NCBI GenBank assembly: GCA_013151835.1
Contig: JAADHK010000019.1
Coordinates: forward strand, 1,879 to 45,389
Direction: 5' to 3'
Length of the DNA: 43,511 nt
From: Deltaproteobacteria bacterium
GTDB taxonomy: Bacteria > Desulfobacterota > Desulfobacteria > Desulfobacterales > Desulfosalsimonadaceae
Part shown: positions 10,626 to 18,727 of the stretch, one piece after another
Position numbering within the stretch: the stretch's first letter is position 1
Layout of the letters: the number at the start of each line of letters is the position of its first letter
Notes under the pieces: model-generated
Told to the model about the DNA's origin: nothing
Seen by the model: the letters and a program-made list of their open reading frames with translations, nothing else
The model's database searches: none
Program-made: the position numbers and the translations under genes

Positions 10626-10729
10626 TACGGGACGCCGGACAAAAGATGCCATTGAATATATTGTTGTGCCACGGCCTAAGGGAACACAACCAGATAGCTT
10701 CATACATCGTTTCATCCAGGGAGGGAATC

Positions 10730-11047
10730 ATGAAGAACAGCAAGCGTTTTTTGGTTTTTTTGATTGTAATCGGATTCGTATTATGCCTTGCAGGAGGATT
10801 GTGGGCCGCAGATGAGGGGCAAAAAATTAATCTAAATACGGCGAGTGCCGTCCAACTGACCCAATTAAAGGGTATCGGTCCTGCAATTGCGGACAGAATA
10901 GTGGGCGACCGGGAAGCAAACGGTAATTTTAAGACAATCGATGATCTTGTCCGGGTAAAGGGGATTGGCCCTAAGGTTCTTGCTTCAATCAAGGATCAGG
11001 TGACAGCAGCGGTTCCCGAAAAAACACCGGAGCCGAAAAAGAAATAA
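10730..11047 (+). CDS. Exported ComEA-like helix-hairpin-helix protein
   Basis: The 105-residue product has a signal peptide (residues 1-26, ending in a GGLWA-type site) and one complete ComEA domain: [20 protein letters not shown] followed by ADRIV, a linker, and [14 protein letters not shown]. The two GIG hairpins bind DNA backbone without sequence preference in ComEA, which helps DNA uptake in the periplasm. No other competence gene is adjacent, so a role in uptake is inference. GGGAGGG five bases upstream of the ATG fixes this start over a longer open frame. A clear terminator follows. Confidence 0.87.
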   Translation: MKNSKRFLVFLIVIGFVLCLAGGLWAADEGQKINLNTASAVQLTQLKGIGPAIADRIVGDREANGNFKTIDDLVRVKGIGPKVLASIKDQVTAAVPEKTPEPKKK

Positions 11048-11081
11048 CATAAAGATTTTTTGACTTGCCGTGGCCGGTATG

Positions 11082-11122
11082 AAAATCCCGGGTGGAATTC
11101 AAGTTCCATCCGGGATTTTTTT
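11082..11122 (+). terminator. Rho-independent terminator after the ComEA-like gene
   Basis: AAAATCCCGG and CCGGGATTTT form the outer part of a long stem, with TGGAA/TTCCA closing a short loop and one mismatch; seven T follow the stem. It begins 35 bases after the stop codon. Confidence 0.88.
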
Positions 11123-11182
11123 GTACGGTCCGGGCGGCTACGGCCGAGGATGAGCAGGTAAAAAGCTCGTCAAAATGGCAGA

Positions 11183-11310
11183 GATGGCACAAGTTAAAAG
11201 TTCCATATACAAGGCGCAGTGTTTTTCCAGGCACGAAGGCATACAAATCGTATTTCGAGTGCCGGAAAAAACACTGCAACGCAGTAGATGGGACTTTTAA
11301 CGATGCCATC
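11183..11310. repeat. 128-bp imperfect hairpin repeat, full copy 2
   Basis: The two halves are imperfect inverted copies: GATGGCA and GTTAAAAGT at the left end pair with ACTTTTAAC and TGCCATC at the right end, and GCAGTGTTTTTCC pairs with GGAAAAAACACTGC nearer the centre. The right two thirds match copy 1 (1-90) and its last 30 bases match the fragment at 7303-7332. No protein is encoded, so this resembles a MITE or extended REP element. Its right end overlaps the stop codon of the outer-membrane-type gene. Confidence 0.85.
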
Positions 11311-11920
11311 AAAATTTGAATTTAAAGCCGAGATATAGGCTGTTGTTCATCTCCGTCCAGTTGCGCGGATCATTAAACTGGATGTCTATATAGCGGTACC
11401 CCATAGTAATGGCCGCGTTTTGAAGCACGTTCCAGTCAACATCTGCGGTTACCTCTATGATCCGGTCGGTATCGTTTACGGAAAGGGGATCGGGAGAAAG
11501 ACAGGCCGAGGCCGAGAGTACAAAAGGAACCTCGTAGTCGGGAAGCGCTTTTGAAAGATCGTATACTGCGGAAACCATAAAGCCGAGGCCGTAAATATTG
11601 CTGTCAGGCCCTTGTCTGTCGGTTTCGCCCGCCATGGCCTTGAAGCCGAGCTTTCCGGTCAGCCCGTTTGTCAGTATCTGGCTTCCCATGAGCGCCCGAA
11701 GTCCGGCGATTTTATAATCGTCTTCATCATAGACCCCGTTTACGCCCAGAAAAAGGGTGCTGTCGGGCGTTATCGCAAGCATGGCCTCCACGTCACCTTC
11801 AATGGCGGCGGAGTTGGCTTTTAGTGCAACATTAAAGTGAGGGGCGTCATCGGCAAGGGCGGCGGTAACCATGCACAGGCCAAGAAACAAGGTTAGAATA
11901 ACAAAACTTCTGATTTTCAT
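11309..11920 (-). CDS. Outer-membrane beta-barrel-like protein
   Basis: A 203-residue product with a clean signal peptide (MKIRSFVILTLFLGLCMVTA, then ALA cleavage) and alternating hydrophobic strands such as SAVYDLSKALPDYEVP and AAITMGYRYIDIQF. The last residue is phenylalanine in LYLGFKFKF, the usual BAM recognition end of outer-membrane barrels. Eight or so short strands would fit a small porin/OmpA-like barrel. I do not recognise the exact family. The stop codon TGA is shared with the end of the hairpin repeat. Confidence 0.7.
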   Translation of the reverse strand: MKIRSFVILTLFLGLCMVTAALADDAPHFNVALKANSAAIEGDVEAMLAITPDSTLFLGVNGVYDEDDYKIAGLRALMGSQILTNGLTGKLGFKAMAGETDRQGPDSNIYGLGFMVSAVYDLSKALPDYEVPFVLSASACLSPDPLSVNDTDRIIEVTADVDWNVLQNAAITMGYRYIDIQFNDPRNWTEMNNSLYLGFKFKF

Positions 11921-12026
11921 GGTGGTTTCCTTTCAAAACAAGTTTTTATTTACGAACGTTTATGTTTATGGCTCAATAATGGAGAATTGTTTTCGGCTCG
12001 GTAATGGAGGCTGCACGGCACCTGCT
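11921..12026. other. Part of 516-bp gap: nothing recognised
   Basis: The first hundred bases of the gap between the barrel gene and the DUF2760 gene include the leader of the barrel gene (GGAAACC before its ATG on the minus strand) and no coding or structured element I can support. Confidence 0.4.
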
Positions 12027-12233
12027 TCAGGCCTGGAGAAAATGGTGGGTGCCGGTACATGAAATTCCCCTGGCAAGAATGATTCGTATCCGGTCGAGAA
12101 GCCGGCATTCATTTGAACAGGACGGGAGGTCGCGGAAACGCGGGCAGTCCCTGCACGGGCTCTTTGTGAGATAACCGATTTCAAAATCGAATTTGTCTCT
12201 TATTATGGGCATTGTTGATTGTACCTTGTGCAT
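12027..12233 (-). CDS. Small cysteine-rich protein, possible zinc knuckle
   Basis: This 68-codon frame contains EIGYLTKSPCRDCPRF, then LPSCSNECRLLDR: a CxxC pair and a CxxxC pair about nine residues apart, a spacing that would suit one zinc ion. The sequence reads like a real short protein rather than noise (charged helix LLDRIRIILARG after the last cysteine). The start is uncertain: no good ribosome site precedes the ATG at 12233 or the internal ATG at residue 8. Function unknown. Confidence 0.45.
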   Translation of the reverse strand: MHKVQSTMPIIRDKFDFEIGYLTKSPCRDCPRFRDLPSCSNECRLLDRIRIILARGISCTGTHHFLQA

Positions 12234-12362
12234 TGTTTTTATTTAAAACTCCGAATTTATATAATAATATCTTAAGCGGGCAGTCTTTTTTTAAAATCAA
12301 TAAAAGCATATCATCAGGGGTTACGGTGATCAAGCAGAATATCAGGTTTGATCCAAAATCTA

Positions 12363-12392
12363 TTGACACATGGTGTGTCTCCCATTTAATAA
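12363..12392 (+). promoter_or_regulatory. Strong sigma70-type promoter for the DUF2760-Hsp70 operon
   Basis: A perfect TTGACA (12363-12368) and TAATAA (12387-12392) are spaced by 18 bases (17 if TTAATA is taken). It lies about 45 bases before the first gene of the operon, whose ATG has GGAG eight bases upstream. Confidence 0.65.
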
Positions 12393-12436
12393 TCCTGATT
12401 CCGCAAGCCATCATCAACTATTAATGGAGAAAAAAG

Positions 12437-13207
12437 ATGAACAGGTTTAAAGCTTTTTCCCGCCGATCCATGATTATGATTTTTGGAATCATGGCCATTT
12501 TGGCGCTTATCGTGGACGGGGCTGTATATTTTTGTGTAACCCGTTTTTTCAGTATCGTACCCGTATCTGCTATTCAAAAGGCGACTGTGGGGTCACCGGA
12601 GTTAGGGACCTTCATAGACAGGGGGGTTGAATTTTTCTTTACAATCAAAATGTTTCTTGTGCCGGCCACCGGTGTTTTGTTTTTTTTCTTTGCGGTAATT
12701 GCGTGGATTGTTTTACGGCTTATATTTAAGGCCTCGGTTGCAAAATACGATCCGCCCATGTCCGGAAAGAAAAGTGTTGATTCCGAACCGGAGAGCCTGG
12801 ACCGAAAAAAGGAGGCCCAGGCTGAAAGACAGCGCTATTACCTGCATCTCATTGGCGCATTGCAGCGTGAAGGCCGGCTGGTTGATTTTTTAGAGGAGGA
12901 CATAAGCCCCTATTCAGATGAACAGGTCGGGGCCGCTGTTAGAAATATTCATGAAAACTGCCGTAAAACAATCCATAAATACCTCTCTCCAAAACCGGTT
13001 ATCATGAAAAGCGAGGGCGAAAACATAATCGTGGAAATTGATTTCGATCCCGGCGCAGTTAAGCTTACGGGGAATGTCGCGGGTGATCCGCCGTTTAACG
13101 GGATTCTGCGTCATCCCGGATGGCGTGCAGAAAGGGTTGATCTTCCCCGGCTGTCTGCTTCCGGAGATTTTTCAATACTCGCCCCGGCGGAAGTCGAGAT
13201 CGAGTAA
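12437..13207 (+). CDS. DUF2760 membrane protein, partner of Hsp70-like genes
   Basis: The 256-residue protein has two membrane helices near the N-terminus (about 14-40 and 70-95) and a soluble C-terminal domain of the DUF2760 type: YLHLIGALQREGRLVDFLEE, SDEQVGAAVRNIHENCRK, then a beta-rich end with LRHPGWRAERVDLPRL. No biochemical function is established for DUF2760. It is the first gene after a strong promoter and is followed nine bases later by an Hsp70-like gene, an order I recall from other proteobacteria, which suggests that it anchors or regulates the chaperone-like proteins at the membrane (inference). Confidence 0.85.
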   Translation: MNRFKAFSRRSMIMIFGIMAILALIVDGAVYFCVTRFFSIVPVSAIQKATVGSPELGTFIDRGVEFFFTIKMFLVPATGVLFFFFAVIAWIVLRLIFKASVAKYDPPMSGKKSVDSEPESLDRKKEAQAERQRYYLHLIGALQREGRLVDFLEEDISPYSDEQVGAAVRNIHENCRKTIHKYLSPKPVIMKSEGENIIVEIDFDPGAVKLTGNVAGDPPFNGILRHPGWRAERVDLPRLSASGDFSILAPAEVEIE

Positions 13208-13216
13208 AAATAAATA

Positions 13217-15031
13217 ATGGAGGATAAATTGCCAGAACCCGCCTATATCATAGGAATAGACCTTGGAACCACCAACAGCGTTGTGGCATACACGGATGCG
13301 GTTATGGAAAAGGGCGGCCGGCCCGATATCCGGATTTTTAAAATTCCGCAAATAACCTCTCCGGGCGTTGTTGAAGCTCTGGAAACACTAGCGTCTTTCA
13401 TCTACATGCCGACCGAACCTGAAACCTCGGAAGGGGGGTTGGCCCTTCCCTGGGACTCGGACAGTCGGCCGGTTGTTGGTGAATATGCAAGGGCTCGCAG
13501 CGCGGAAGTCCCGCAGCGTGTTATTTCATCGGCAAAATCCTGGCTGTGTAATTCCCGGGTGGACCGCAACAGCCCTGTTCTGCCATGGGAAGCTCCGCCT
13601 GACGTTGAGAAGATATCGCCCGTTGAGGCGACCGCCGCCATCATTTCACACATCCGGGACGCCTGGAACAGCGGAATGGCTGTTGACGACCCGGATATTG
13701 CCTTTGAAAACCAGGAAATACTCATAACGGTCCCGGCCTCCTTTGACGCCGTTGCCCGGGATCTCACGGTAAAGGCCGCAAAGTCAGCCGGCCTTGATCG
13801 TATTACGCTGCTGGAAGAGCCCCAGGCCGCCTTTTATTCATGGATCGAGGATTCCGGGGACAAATGGCGGGAAGCAGTTTTGGAGGGCGACTCCATACTG
13901 GTATGCGATATCGGCGGGGGAACAAGCGATTTTACGCTGATCCGCGTGGTGTCGAAAGATGGTGATCTCGGCCTTGAGCGCTGCGCGGTGGGTGATCATC
14001 TTCTGGTGGGCGGGGATAATATGGACCTTGCTCTGGCTTATTTTATCGCGGGTAAAATGGCTGAAAAAGGAACCCGCCTCGATTCGTGGCAGATACGGTC
14101 CCTGGTCCATGCCTGCAGAAGCGCCAAGGAGAAGATGGATGCCGACCCGCTTGAAAAGAGTTTTCCCATAACGATTCTCGGCCGTGGTTCAAGTCTTATC
14201 GGCGGGACAGTCAAATTCGATCTCCCTGTTGAGGAAATGGAAAAGCTTATCGTAAACGGGTTTTATCCCGAATGCGGCATGGCGGAAACCCCGCTTGCTC
14301 CGAAAAAATCGGGGCTCAGGGAGCAGGGGCTCGATTATGTAGATGATCCCGCAATTACCAGGCACCTTGCGGCATTTATCTCACGCAGCCTTGAATCCGA
14401 AAACCCGAAAGATTTCATGCTCAATGCGGTGCTGTTTAATGGCGGAGCTGCAAAATCGAAGGCTGTAAGGAAGAGACTGACTGAAATCATAGGTTCCTGG
14501 TTCGGCGACGGAAAAACAGCCGTAAGCGAACTGGACAACAGGAGTTTCGACCTGTCCGTGGCCCGTGGCGCGGCATGTTACGGCCTTGCCCGTAAGGGGC
14601 ATGGAATAAGGATCAGGGCCGGTCTTTCAAGAACCTGCTATATCGGGGTTGCCGCATCCATGCCTGCGGTTCCCGGCATGTCCGCTCCTGTAAAGGCTTT
14701 GTGTGTTGCGCCTTTCGGCATGGAAGAAGGAGAGTCTCTCGATCTTGCCGACCGTGAATTTACGCTTGTTGTGGGCGAACCCGTTATATTCGACTTTTTA
14801 GCCTCAGCCGCGCGAAAGGAGGACAAGCCCGGGATCATTATCGAGGACTGGGCCGATGAACTCGACCGGGTCACAACCCTGGAAACTACGCTGGACGGTG
14901 AACCGGGCGCTTCCATAGCCGTCGTCCTTCGCGTGGTTGTCACGGAAACCGGGACATTGGAAATATGGTGCGTTTCAAAGGGAAGCAAACAGGAATGGAA
15001 ACTCGAGTTTAACGCAAGAGAAAAAGAATAG
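13217..15031 (+). CDS. Hsp70-like protein (DnaK-related), short paralogue
   Basis: The 604-residue protein carries a complete actin-like Hsp70 ATPase fold: phosphate-1 loop IIGIDLGTTNSVVAY, the LLEEPQAAFYSWI segment, phosphate-2 loop CDIGGGTSDFTLI and the adenosine segment LFNGGAAKSKAVR. The C-terminal part is a short beta domain (FDFLASAARKEDKPG onward) unlike the long substrate domain and lid of DnaK, and there is no EEVD-type tail. No dnaJ or grpE is nearby. GGAGG precedes the start: ATG at 13217 lies four bases before a second GGAG, so the start is plausible but not certain by a few codons. The next gene is a longer paralogue with similar first 560 residues. Confidence 0.9.
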   Translation: MEDKLPEPAYIIGIDLGTTNSVVAYTDAVMEKGGRPDIRIFKIPQITSPGVVEALETLASFIYMPTEPETSEGGLALPWDSDSRPVVGEYARARSAEVPQRVISSAKSWLCNSRVDRNSPVLPWEAPPDVEKISPVEATAAIISHIRDAWNSGMAVDDPDIAFENQEILITVPASFDAVARDLTVKAAKSAGLDRITLLEEPQAAFYSWIEDSGDKWREAVLEGDSILVCDIGGGTSDFTLIRVVSKDGDLGLERCAVGDHLLVGGDNMDLALAYFIAGKMAEKGTRLDSWQIRSLVHACRSAKEKMDADPLEKSFPITILGRGSSLIGGTVKFDLPVEEMEKLIVNGFYPECGMAETPLAPKKSGLREQGLDYVDDPAITRHLAAFISRSLESENPKDFMLNAVLFNGGAAKSKAVRKRLTEIIGSWFGDGKTAVSELDNRSFDLSVARGAACYGLARKGHGIRIRAGLSRTCYIGVAASMPAVPGMSAPVKALCVAPFGMEEGESLDLADREFTLVVGEPVIFDFLASAARKEDKPGIIIEDWADELDRVTTLETTLDGEPGASIAVVLRVVVTETGTLEIWCVSKGSKQEWKLEFNAREKE

Positions 15032-15041
15032 GCACGGTCCC

Positions 15042-17804
15042 ATGGAAAAGCGATATATCATAGGAATAGATCTGGGAACCACAAATTGCGCCGCAGCCTT
15101 TGTTGAGCTTAAGGAAAAAGAGGAAGACGGCCATGACATAAGACTTTTTAAAATTCCCCAGGTTACGGGTCCGGGAGAAGTCACATCCCGTTTTGTTCTT
15201 CCTTCTTTTTGCTATATCCCCGGCAAATATGACCTCCCTGCCGGGGCCGGCGAACTGCCCTGGAAAGACACTCATGAAATAATCACGGGCGCATGGGCAA
15301 GGGATCATGGCTCAAAGGTTCCTGCCCGGCAGGTATCATCGGCCAAGTCCTGGCTCTGTCACGATAACGCCGACAGGCGTGCAAAGATTCTACCCTGGGG
15401 TGTGGACGACGGGGTTGACAAAATATCTCCGGTTACGGCAACAGCGGCATATCTGCGGCATATACGCCAGGCATGGAATTACTCGATGGCACGTGACGAT
15501 GATGACGCGGTGTTTGAGAGGCAGCACATCATCATAACCGTGCCGGCATCCTTTGATGAGGTGGCCCGGGATCTGACAATGGAAGCCGCAAAAATGGCCG
15601 GGCTGTCAAATATTATCCTCCTGGAAGAACCCCTCGCGGCCTTTTATTCCTGGATATCCAGGCACGAAGACAACTGGCGCGAATTTGTCCGGCCCGGCGA
15701 ACTGGTGCTGGTATGCGATGTGGGCGGCGGAACCACTGACTTTACACTTATCGCCCTTGTGGAAGCCGATGGCTCTCCCAGGTTTGAACGGATCGCCGTG
15801 GGCGACCACCTTATCCTCGGGGGGGATAATATCGACCTTGCCCTTGCAAGGCTTTGCGTTGCAAAATTTGCGGGGACGGCATCCCTTGACAGGGACAAGT
15901 GGCAGACCCTCTGTCATTTGTGCAGAAACGCAAAGGAGCGAATCCTTTCGGGAAAAGCTGAGACCGAGACCATAACCCTGGTGGGCGGGGGCACTCGTCT
16001 TGTGGGCGGCACCCTTACTGCGACACTTAAACGCCGTGAGATCGATGAGATCGTAATCAACGGATTTTTTCCTCTCCTGGCCCGGGAATCTGGTGCCGAC
16101 CCCACTACGCGTAAGGGGATATCCGAATTCGGGCTACCCTATGAGTCCGAGCCGGCCATTCCCCGTCATATCGGCAGATTCCTGGACCGGCATTTGTCGG
16201 ATATCCAAAACTTCCGCACGGAAAAGGACGCCTTTCCGGACTGCATCCTTTTTAACGGCGGCTCCCTTTCTCCCCAAAGCATCAGGAGTCGTGTCTGCGA
16301 GTCCATCCGCCATTGGTTTCAAAAACCGGGCGATGCCGGACCACGCGTACTTGAAACCCGGTCTCTTGATCTTGCCGTGGCATACGGCGCTGCATACTAC
16401 GGCCTGGTGCGTGAGGGAATAGGGGTCAGAGTCGGAAGTGGCAGCCCGAGATCGTATTACCTCGGCGTGGCCCTGGAAGGTGAGTCTGAAAGAGATGTTG
16501 ACCGGGCGGTCTGTCTGGTGGAACGTGGTCTTGATGAGGGGTCAAGGATACGGCTTGATGAGCACGGTTTTACGGTAATCGCCAATCAGCCCGTGAGTTT
16601 TGATCTTTTCAGTTCCAGTTTCCGGGCAGGTGATCGTTCGGGTGATCTTGTGGCCGTGGATGATTCCATGTCAGGTCTCCCGCCTCTTAATACCGTGATC
16701 CGGTTCGGTAAAAAAGGCGAAAAAAAGAAACTCCCGGTCACGGTCGAAGCCGAGTATACCGAAGCCGGAGTCCTTGAACTCTGGTGCCGGTCGGTTACAA
16801 CGGATCATCGCTGGAAGTTGAGATTCCAGCTAAGGGATATTCCTGGAACAGATCATGTAAAGGATTTTGAGGTTCTGGATGACTCCCTTATCGAGGACGC
16901 CTTGTCTTTACTGGATTTGACCTTTGCCCGAAACACCGAACCAGCAGAACTTTCAGGGCTTGTGAAGTCCATTGCAAGGGCCGTTAAGCGGCCCCGGGAG
17001 AAATGGCCCCTTGCAATGATAAGAAAAATTTCCGACTGCCTGCTTGATCTCATGGAAGCAAGGAAGGTTTCGCCTGACCATGAGATACGCTGGATGAATC
17101 TTTTCGGATTCTGCATGAGGCCGGGGTTTGGCGACGGCCTTGATCCCCAGCGCATTTCCCGTGTGTGGAAAATTTATAAGACCGGCGTGATTTTCAGGAA
17201 AAACCGGCAGGCAGCCAATGAATGGTGGATACTCTGGCGAAGGCTTGCGGGCGGGCTTTCTGCGGGCAGACAGCGTCAGATAGTGCAGGATGCGGGAGCA
17301 CGGCTTGTTCCGGCAAAAGGGGGCAGGGCAGGGGGCCAGGAACGGATTGAAATCTGGATGGCCCTTGCCAACATGGAATTAATATCCGTAAAAGAAAAGA
17401 TGAGATGGGCCGACATACTGGTTTCCGAAATCCAAAAGCCAAAGGCAAAATCCCAGCTTTTCTGGACGCTTTGCCGGATATGCGCACGGGAACTCCTTTA
17501 CGGCCCGGTGGATAGGGTGATCCCCCCGGCCCGGGCGGAAAAATGGATAAGACTCCTTGCAGACGGCAATTGGAAGGATTTTGCTCCCGTGGGCACGGCC
17601 CTTGCCCGGATGTCCCGAAAAACCGGGGACATGGGGCGTGATATCAGTCCGGATATTGCCGACGCAGTCGTGAAGCGTCTTGAACATCACGGCATGGAAG
17701 ACCATGCGCACATGGTAAAATCAATCACACCCATAAAGAAAACCGAGGTCGGCGCCATTTTCGGGGAATCTTTTCCCGCAGGCATCATCCTCCGGGGGGA
17801 GTGA
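15042..17804 (+). CDS. Hsp70-like protein with C-terminal DUF3731-type domain
   Basis: The first 560 residues parallel the upstream gene: IIGIDLGTTNCAAAF, LLEEPLAAFYSWI, CDVGGGTTDFTLI and ILFNGGSLSPQSIR. A further 300-residue, mostly helical C-terminal extension (from about 630) with ANEWWILWRRLAGGLSAGRQ and ELLYGPVDRVIPP corresponds to what is annotated as DUF3731 in DnaK-related proteins. The frame is open from 14937, but that would overlap the previous gene by 95 bases; the ATG at 15042, eleven bases after its stop, begins exactly at the conserved fold (920 residues). The pair looks like a tandem duplication in which one copy kept or gained the extension. Function unknown; a chaperone-like or cell-envelope role with the DUF2760 protein is inference. 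Confidence 0.9.
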   Translation: MEKRYIIGIDLGTTNCAAAFVELKEKEEDGHDIRLFKIPQVTGPGEVTSRFVLPSFCYIPGKYDLPAGAGELPWKDTHEIITGAWARDHGSKVPARQVSSAKSWLCHDNADRRAKILPWGVDDGVDKISPVTATAAYLRHIRQAWNYSMARDDDDAVFERQHIIITVPASFDEVARDLTMEAAKMAGLSNIILLEEPLAAFYSWISRHEDNWREFVRPGELVLVCDVGGGTTDFTLIALVEADGSPRFERIAVGDHLILGGDNIDLALARLCVAKFAGTASLDRDKWQTLCHLCRNAKERILSGKAETETITLVGGGTRLVGGTLTATLKRREIDEIVINGFFPLLARESGADPTTRKGISEFGLPYESEPAIPRHIGRFLDRHLSDIQNFRTEKDAFPDCILFNGGSLSPQSIRSRVCESIRHWFQKPGDAGPRVLETRSLDLAVAYGAAYYGLVREGIGVRVGSGSPRSYYLGVALEGESERDVDRAVCLVERGLDEGSRIRLDEHGFTVIANQPVSFDLFSSSFRAGDRSGDLVAVDDSMSGLPPLNTVIRFGKKGEKKKLPVTVEAEYTEAGVLELWCRSVTTDHRWKLRFQLRDIPGTDHVKDFEVLDDSLIEDALSLLDLTFARNTEPAELSGLVKSIARAVKRPREKWPLAMIRKISDCLLDLMEARKVSPDHEIRWMNLFGFCMRPGFGDGLDPQRISRVWKIYKTGVIFRKNRQAANEWWILWRRLAGGLSAGRQRQIVQDAGARLVPAKGGRAGGQERIEIWMALANMELISVKEKMRWADILVSEIQKPKAKSQLFWTLCRICARELLYGPVDRVIPPARAEKWIRLLADGNWKDFAPVGTALARMSRKTGDMGRDISPDIADAVVKRLEHHGMEDHAHMVKSITPIKKTEVGAIFGESFPAGIILRGE

Positions 17805-17851
17805 CAAAATTCTATTATTGTTGGCTTTCCGGCCTGCGAATGTGTTTCTTA

Positions 17852-18241
17852 TCAGTTCTGCCCGGTTTTAAGATTTATAATTTCAATCCCCTCTTTTTTA
17901 TATAACTCGAAATGCTGATCCGTAGTATAAATTTGTCTGCAACCCGCATCCAAAAGAGAGGACAGAATTAAAGCATCCAGACCCGGCATATGTGTTTCGT
18001 GGGCCAGGTGCGCGGCGAATAAAGAAATTTCAGCGTTCAAGGAGATTATATTGACAGAACGTCGGATATCCTCAATCAGTGTTACGGCTAATTCTTTTAA
18101 TCGGCCTTGTAGAAGTTTTTTTTGCAATTCATAAACCACAACAGCCGAGGTGATTATATTCCCATTTTTCCACACATCAACAGCCGTCGAATTTTGTTCC
18201 TCCAGCAGAAAGAAAAAACCCGTATCAACCCCTGTCTGCAT
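17852..18241 (-). CDS. vapC: PIN-domain toxin (VapC type)
   Basis: A 129-residue PIN-domain ribonuclease. The expected acidic residues are present: Asp6 in GVDTGFF, Glu38 in VVYELQKK, Asp about 93 in PGLDALI and Asp about 110 in TTDQHF. VapC toxins cleave tRNA or rRNA. The open frame extends to 18337, but the ATG at 18241 starts the fold and overlaps the end of the antitoxin gene by 17 bases, the usual arrangement. Confidence 0.9.
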   Translation of the reverse strand: MQTGVDTGFFFLLEEQNSTAVDVWKNGNIITSAVVVYELQKKLLQGRLKELAVTLIEDIRRSVNIISLNAEISLFAAHLAHETHMPGLDALILSSLLDAGCRQIYTTDQHFELYKKEGIEIINLKTGQN

Positions 18242-18473
18242 CTGCCGCGTCCCTTTCTTGATGTAATTGTTTCCATCCCTCCATTCCTCCCAGCGGTTTT
18301 TTTTTGGCAAGACATTTAAGGACGCGCTGCCTGGCATCTATACTCTCTTTTGTTTTGAGATGATTTTCAACTGCTTCTCGAATTATTTTGGACACAGGTA
18401 TATTTTCTGCCTTTGCTTTAGTGCGCACGGTATTAAGTGTTTCCTGGGGAAGATAAAAGCTTACTGCCGGCAT
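18225..18473 (-). CDS. vapB: Ribbon-helix-helix antitoxin (VapB type)
   Basis: An 82-residue antitoxin: the N-terminal AVSFYLPQETLNTVRTKAKA and IPVSKIIREAVENHL form a ribbon-helix-helix DNA-binding domain, and the C-terminal tail should wrap the toxin. GGAGGG seven bases upstream of the ATG at 18473 sets the start. It is followed by the PIN toxin with a 17-base overlap. The dimer probably represses its own promoter through the inverted repeat just upstream. Confidence 0.88.
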   Translation of the reverse strand: MPAVSFYLPQETLNTVRTKAKAENIPVSKIIREAVENHLKTKESIDARQRVLKCLAKKKPLGGMEGWKQLHQERDAADADRG

Positions 18474-18498
18474 TTTAAACCCTCCTTTTTTGAAATTT

Positions 18499-18520
18499 AT
18501 ATCATAACCCACTATGATAT
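18499..18520 (-). promoter_or_regulatory. Palindromic operator of the vapBC operon
   Basis: ATATCATA-ACCCAC-TATGATAT is a perfect 8-base inverted repeat with a six-base spacer, 26 bases upstream of the antitoxin start. A TTGACT (minus strand, 18535-18540) lies just outside, so the operator overlaps the -10 region. Autorepression by the ribbon-helix-helix antitoxin is the expected use. Confidence 0.65.
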
Positions 18521-18645
18521 GATGTAACACAAAAAGTCAAGTGTCAAACAATCTGCCTCCTAACAAGATTATGCAAAATGTTAATCATATCTCAATCAGA
18601 TCGTTATTGGGGTGAGAATATACAAAACCGGGGAAGTTAAGCGGC

Positions 18646-18704
18646 CTATTCCCCGCCCACTCTTAGCCTCGCGTCAAGGGCGATTGCTCCGCCTTTTTCC
18701 TCAT
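18646..18704 (-). pseudogene. Last codons of an ADP-forming acyl-CoA synthetase (remnant A)
   Basis: On the minus strand the sequence reads EKGGAIALDARLRVGGE and stop (18646-18648). GxxALDAR near the end is characteristic of the ATP-grasp C-terminus of ADP-forming acetyl/acyl-CoA synthetases. Only about 19 codons remain; beyond them lies a REP-like hairpin. The bases around ATCGCCCTTGACGC are shared with the longer remnant at 19737-19985. Confidence 0.6.
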
Positions 18705-18727
18705 TCCCACGCTCCGGCGTGGGAATG
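18702..18727. repeat. REP-like hairpin (CATTCCCACGC)
   Basis: CATTCCCACGC-TCCG-GCGTGGGAATG is a perfect 11-base inverted repeat with a four-base loop. Elements of this sequence type are widespread between genes in proteobacteria. It directly abuts remnant A. Confidence 0.85.

Noticed and set aside
11092-11319. 75-codon plus-strand frame after the ComEA-like gene
   Set aside because: It consists of the terminator stem and the 128-bp hairpin repeat, without ribosome site or protein-like composition.
14937-15041. Upstream start for the second Hsp70-like gene
   Set aside because: It would overlap the first Hsp70 gene by 95 bases and add residues with no similarity to the family; the ATG at 15042 starts the conserved fold.
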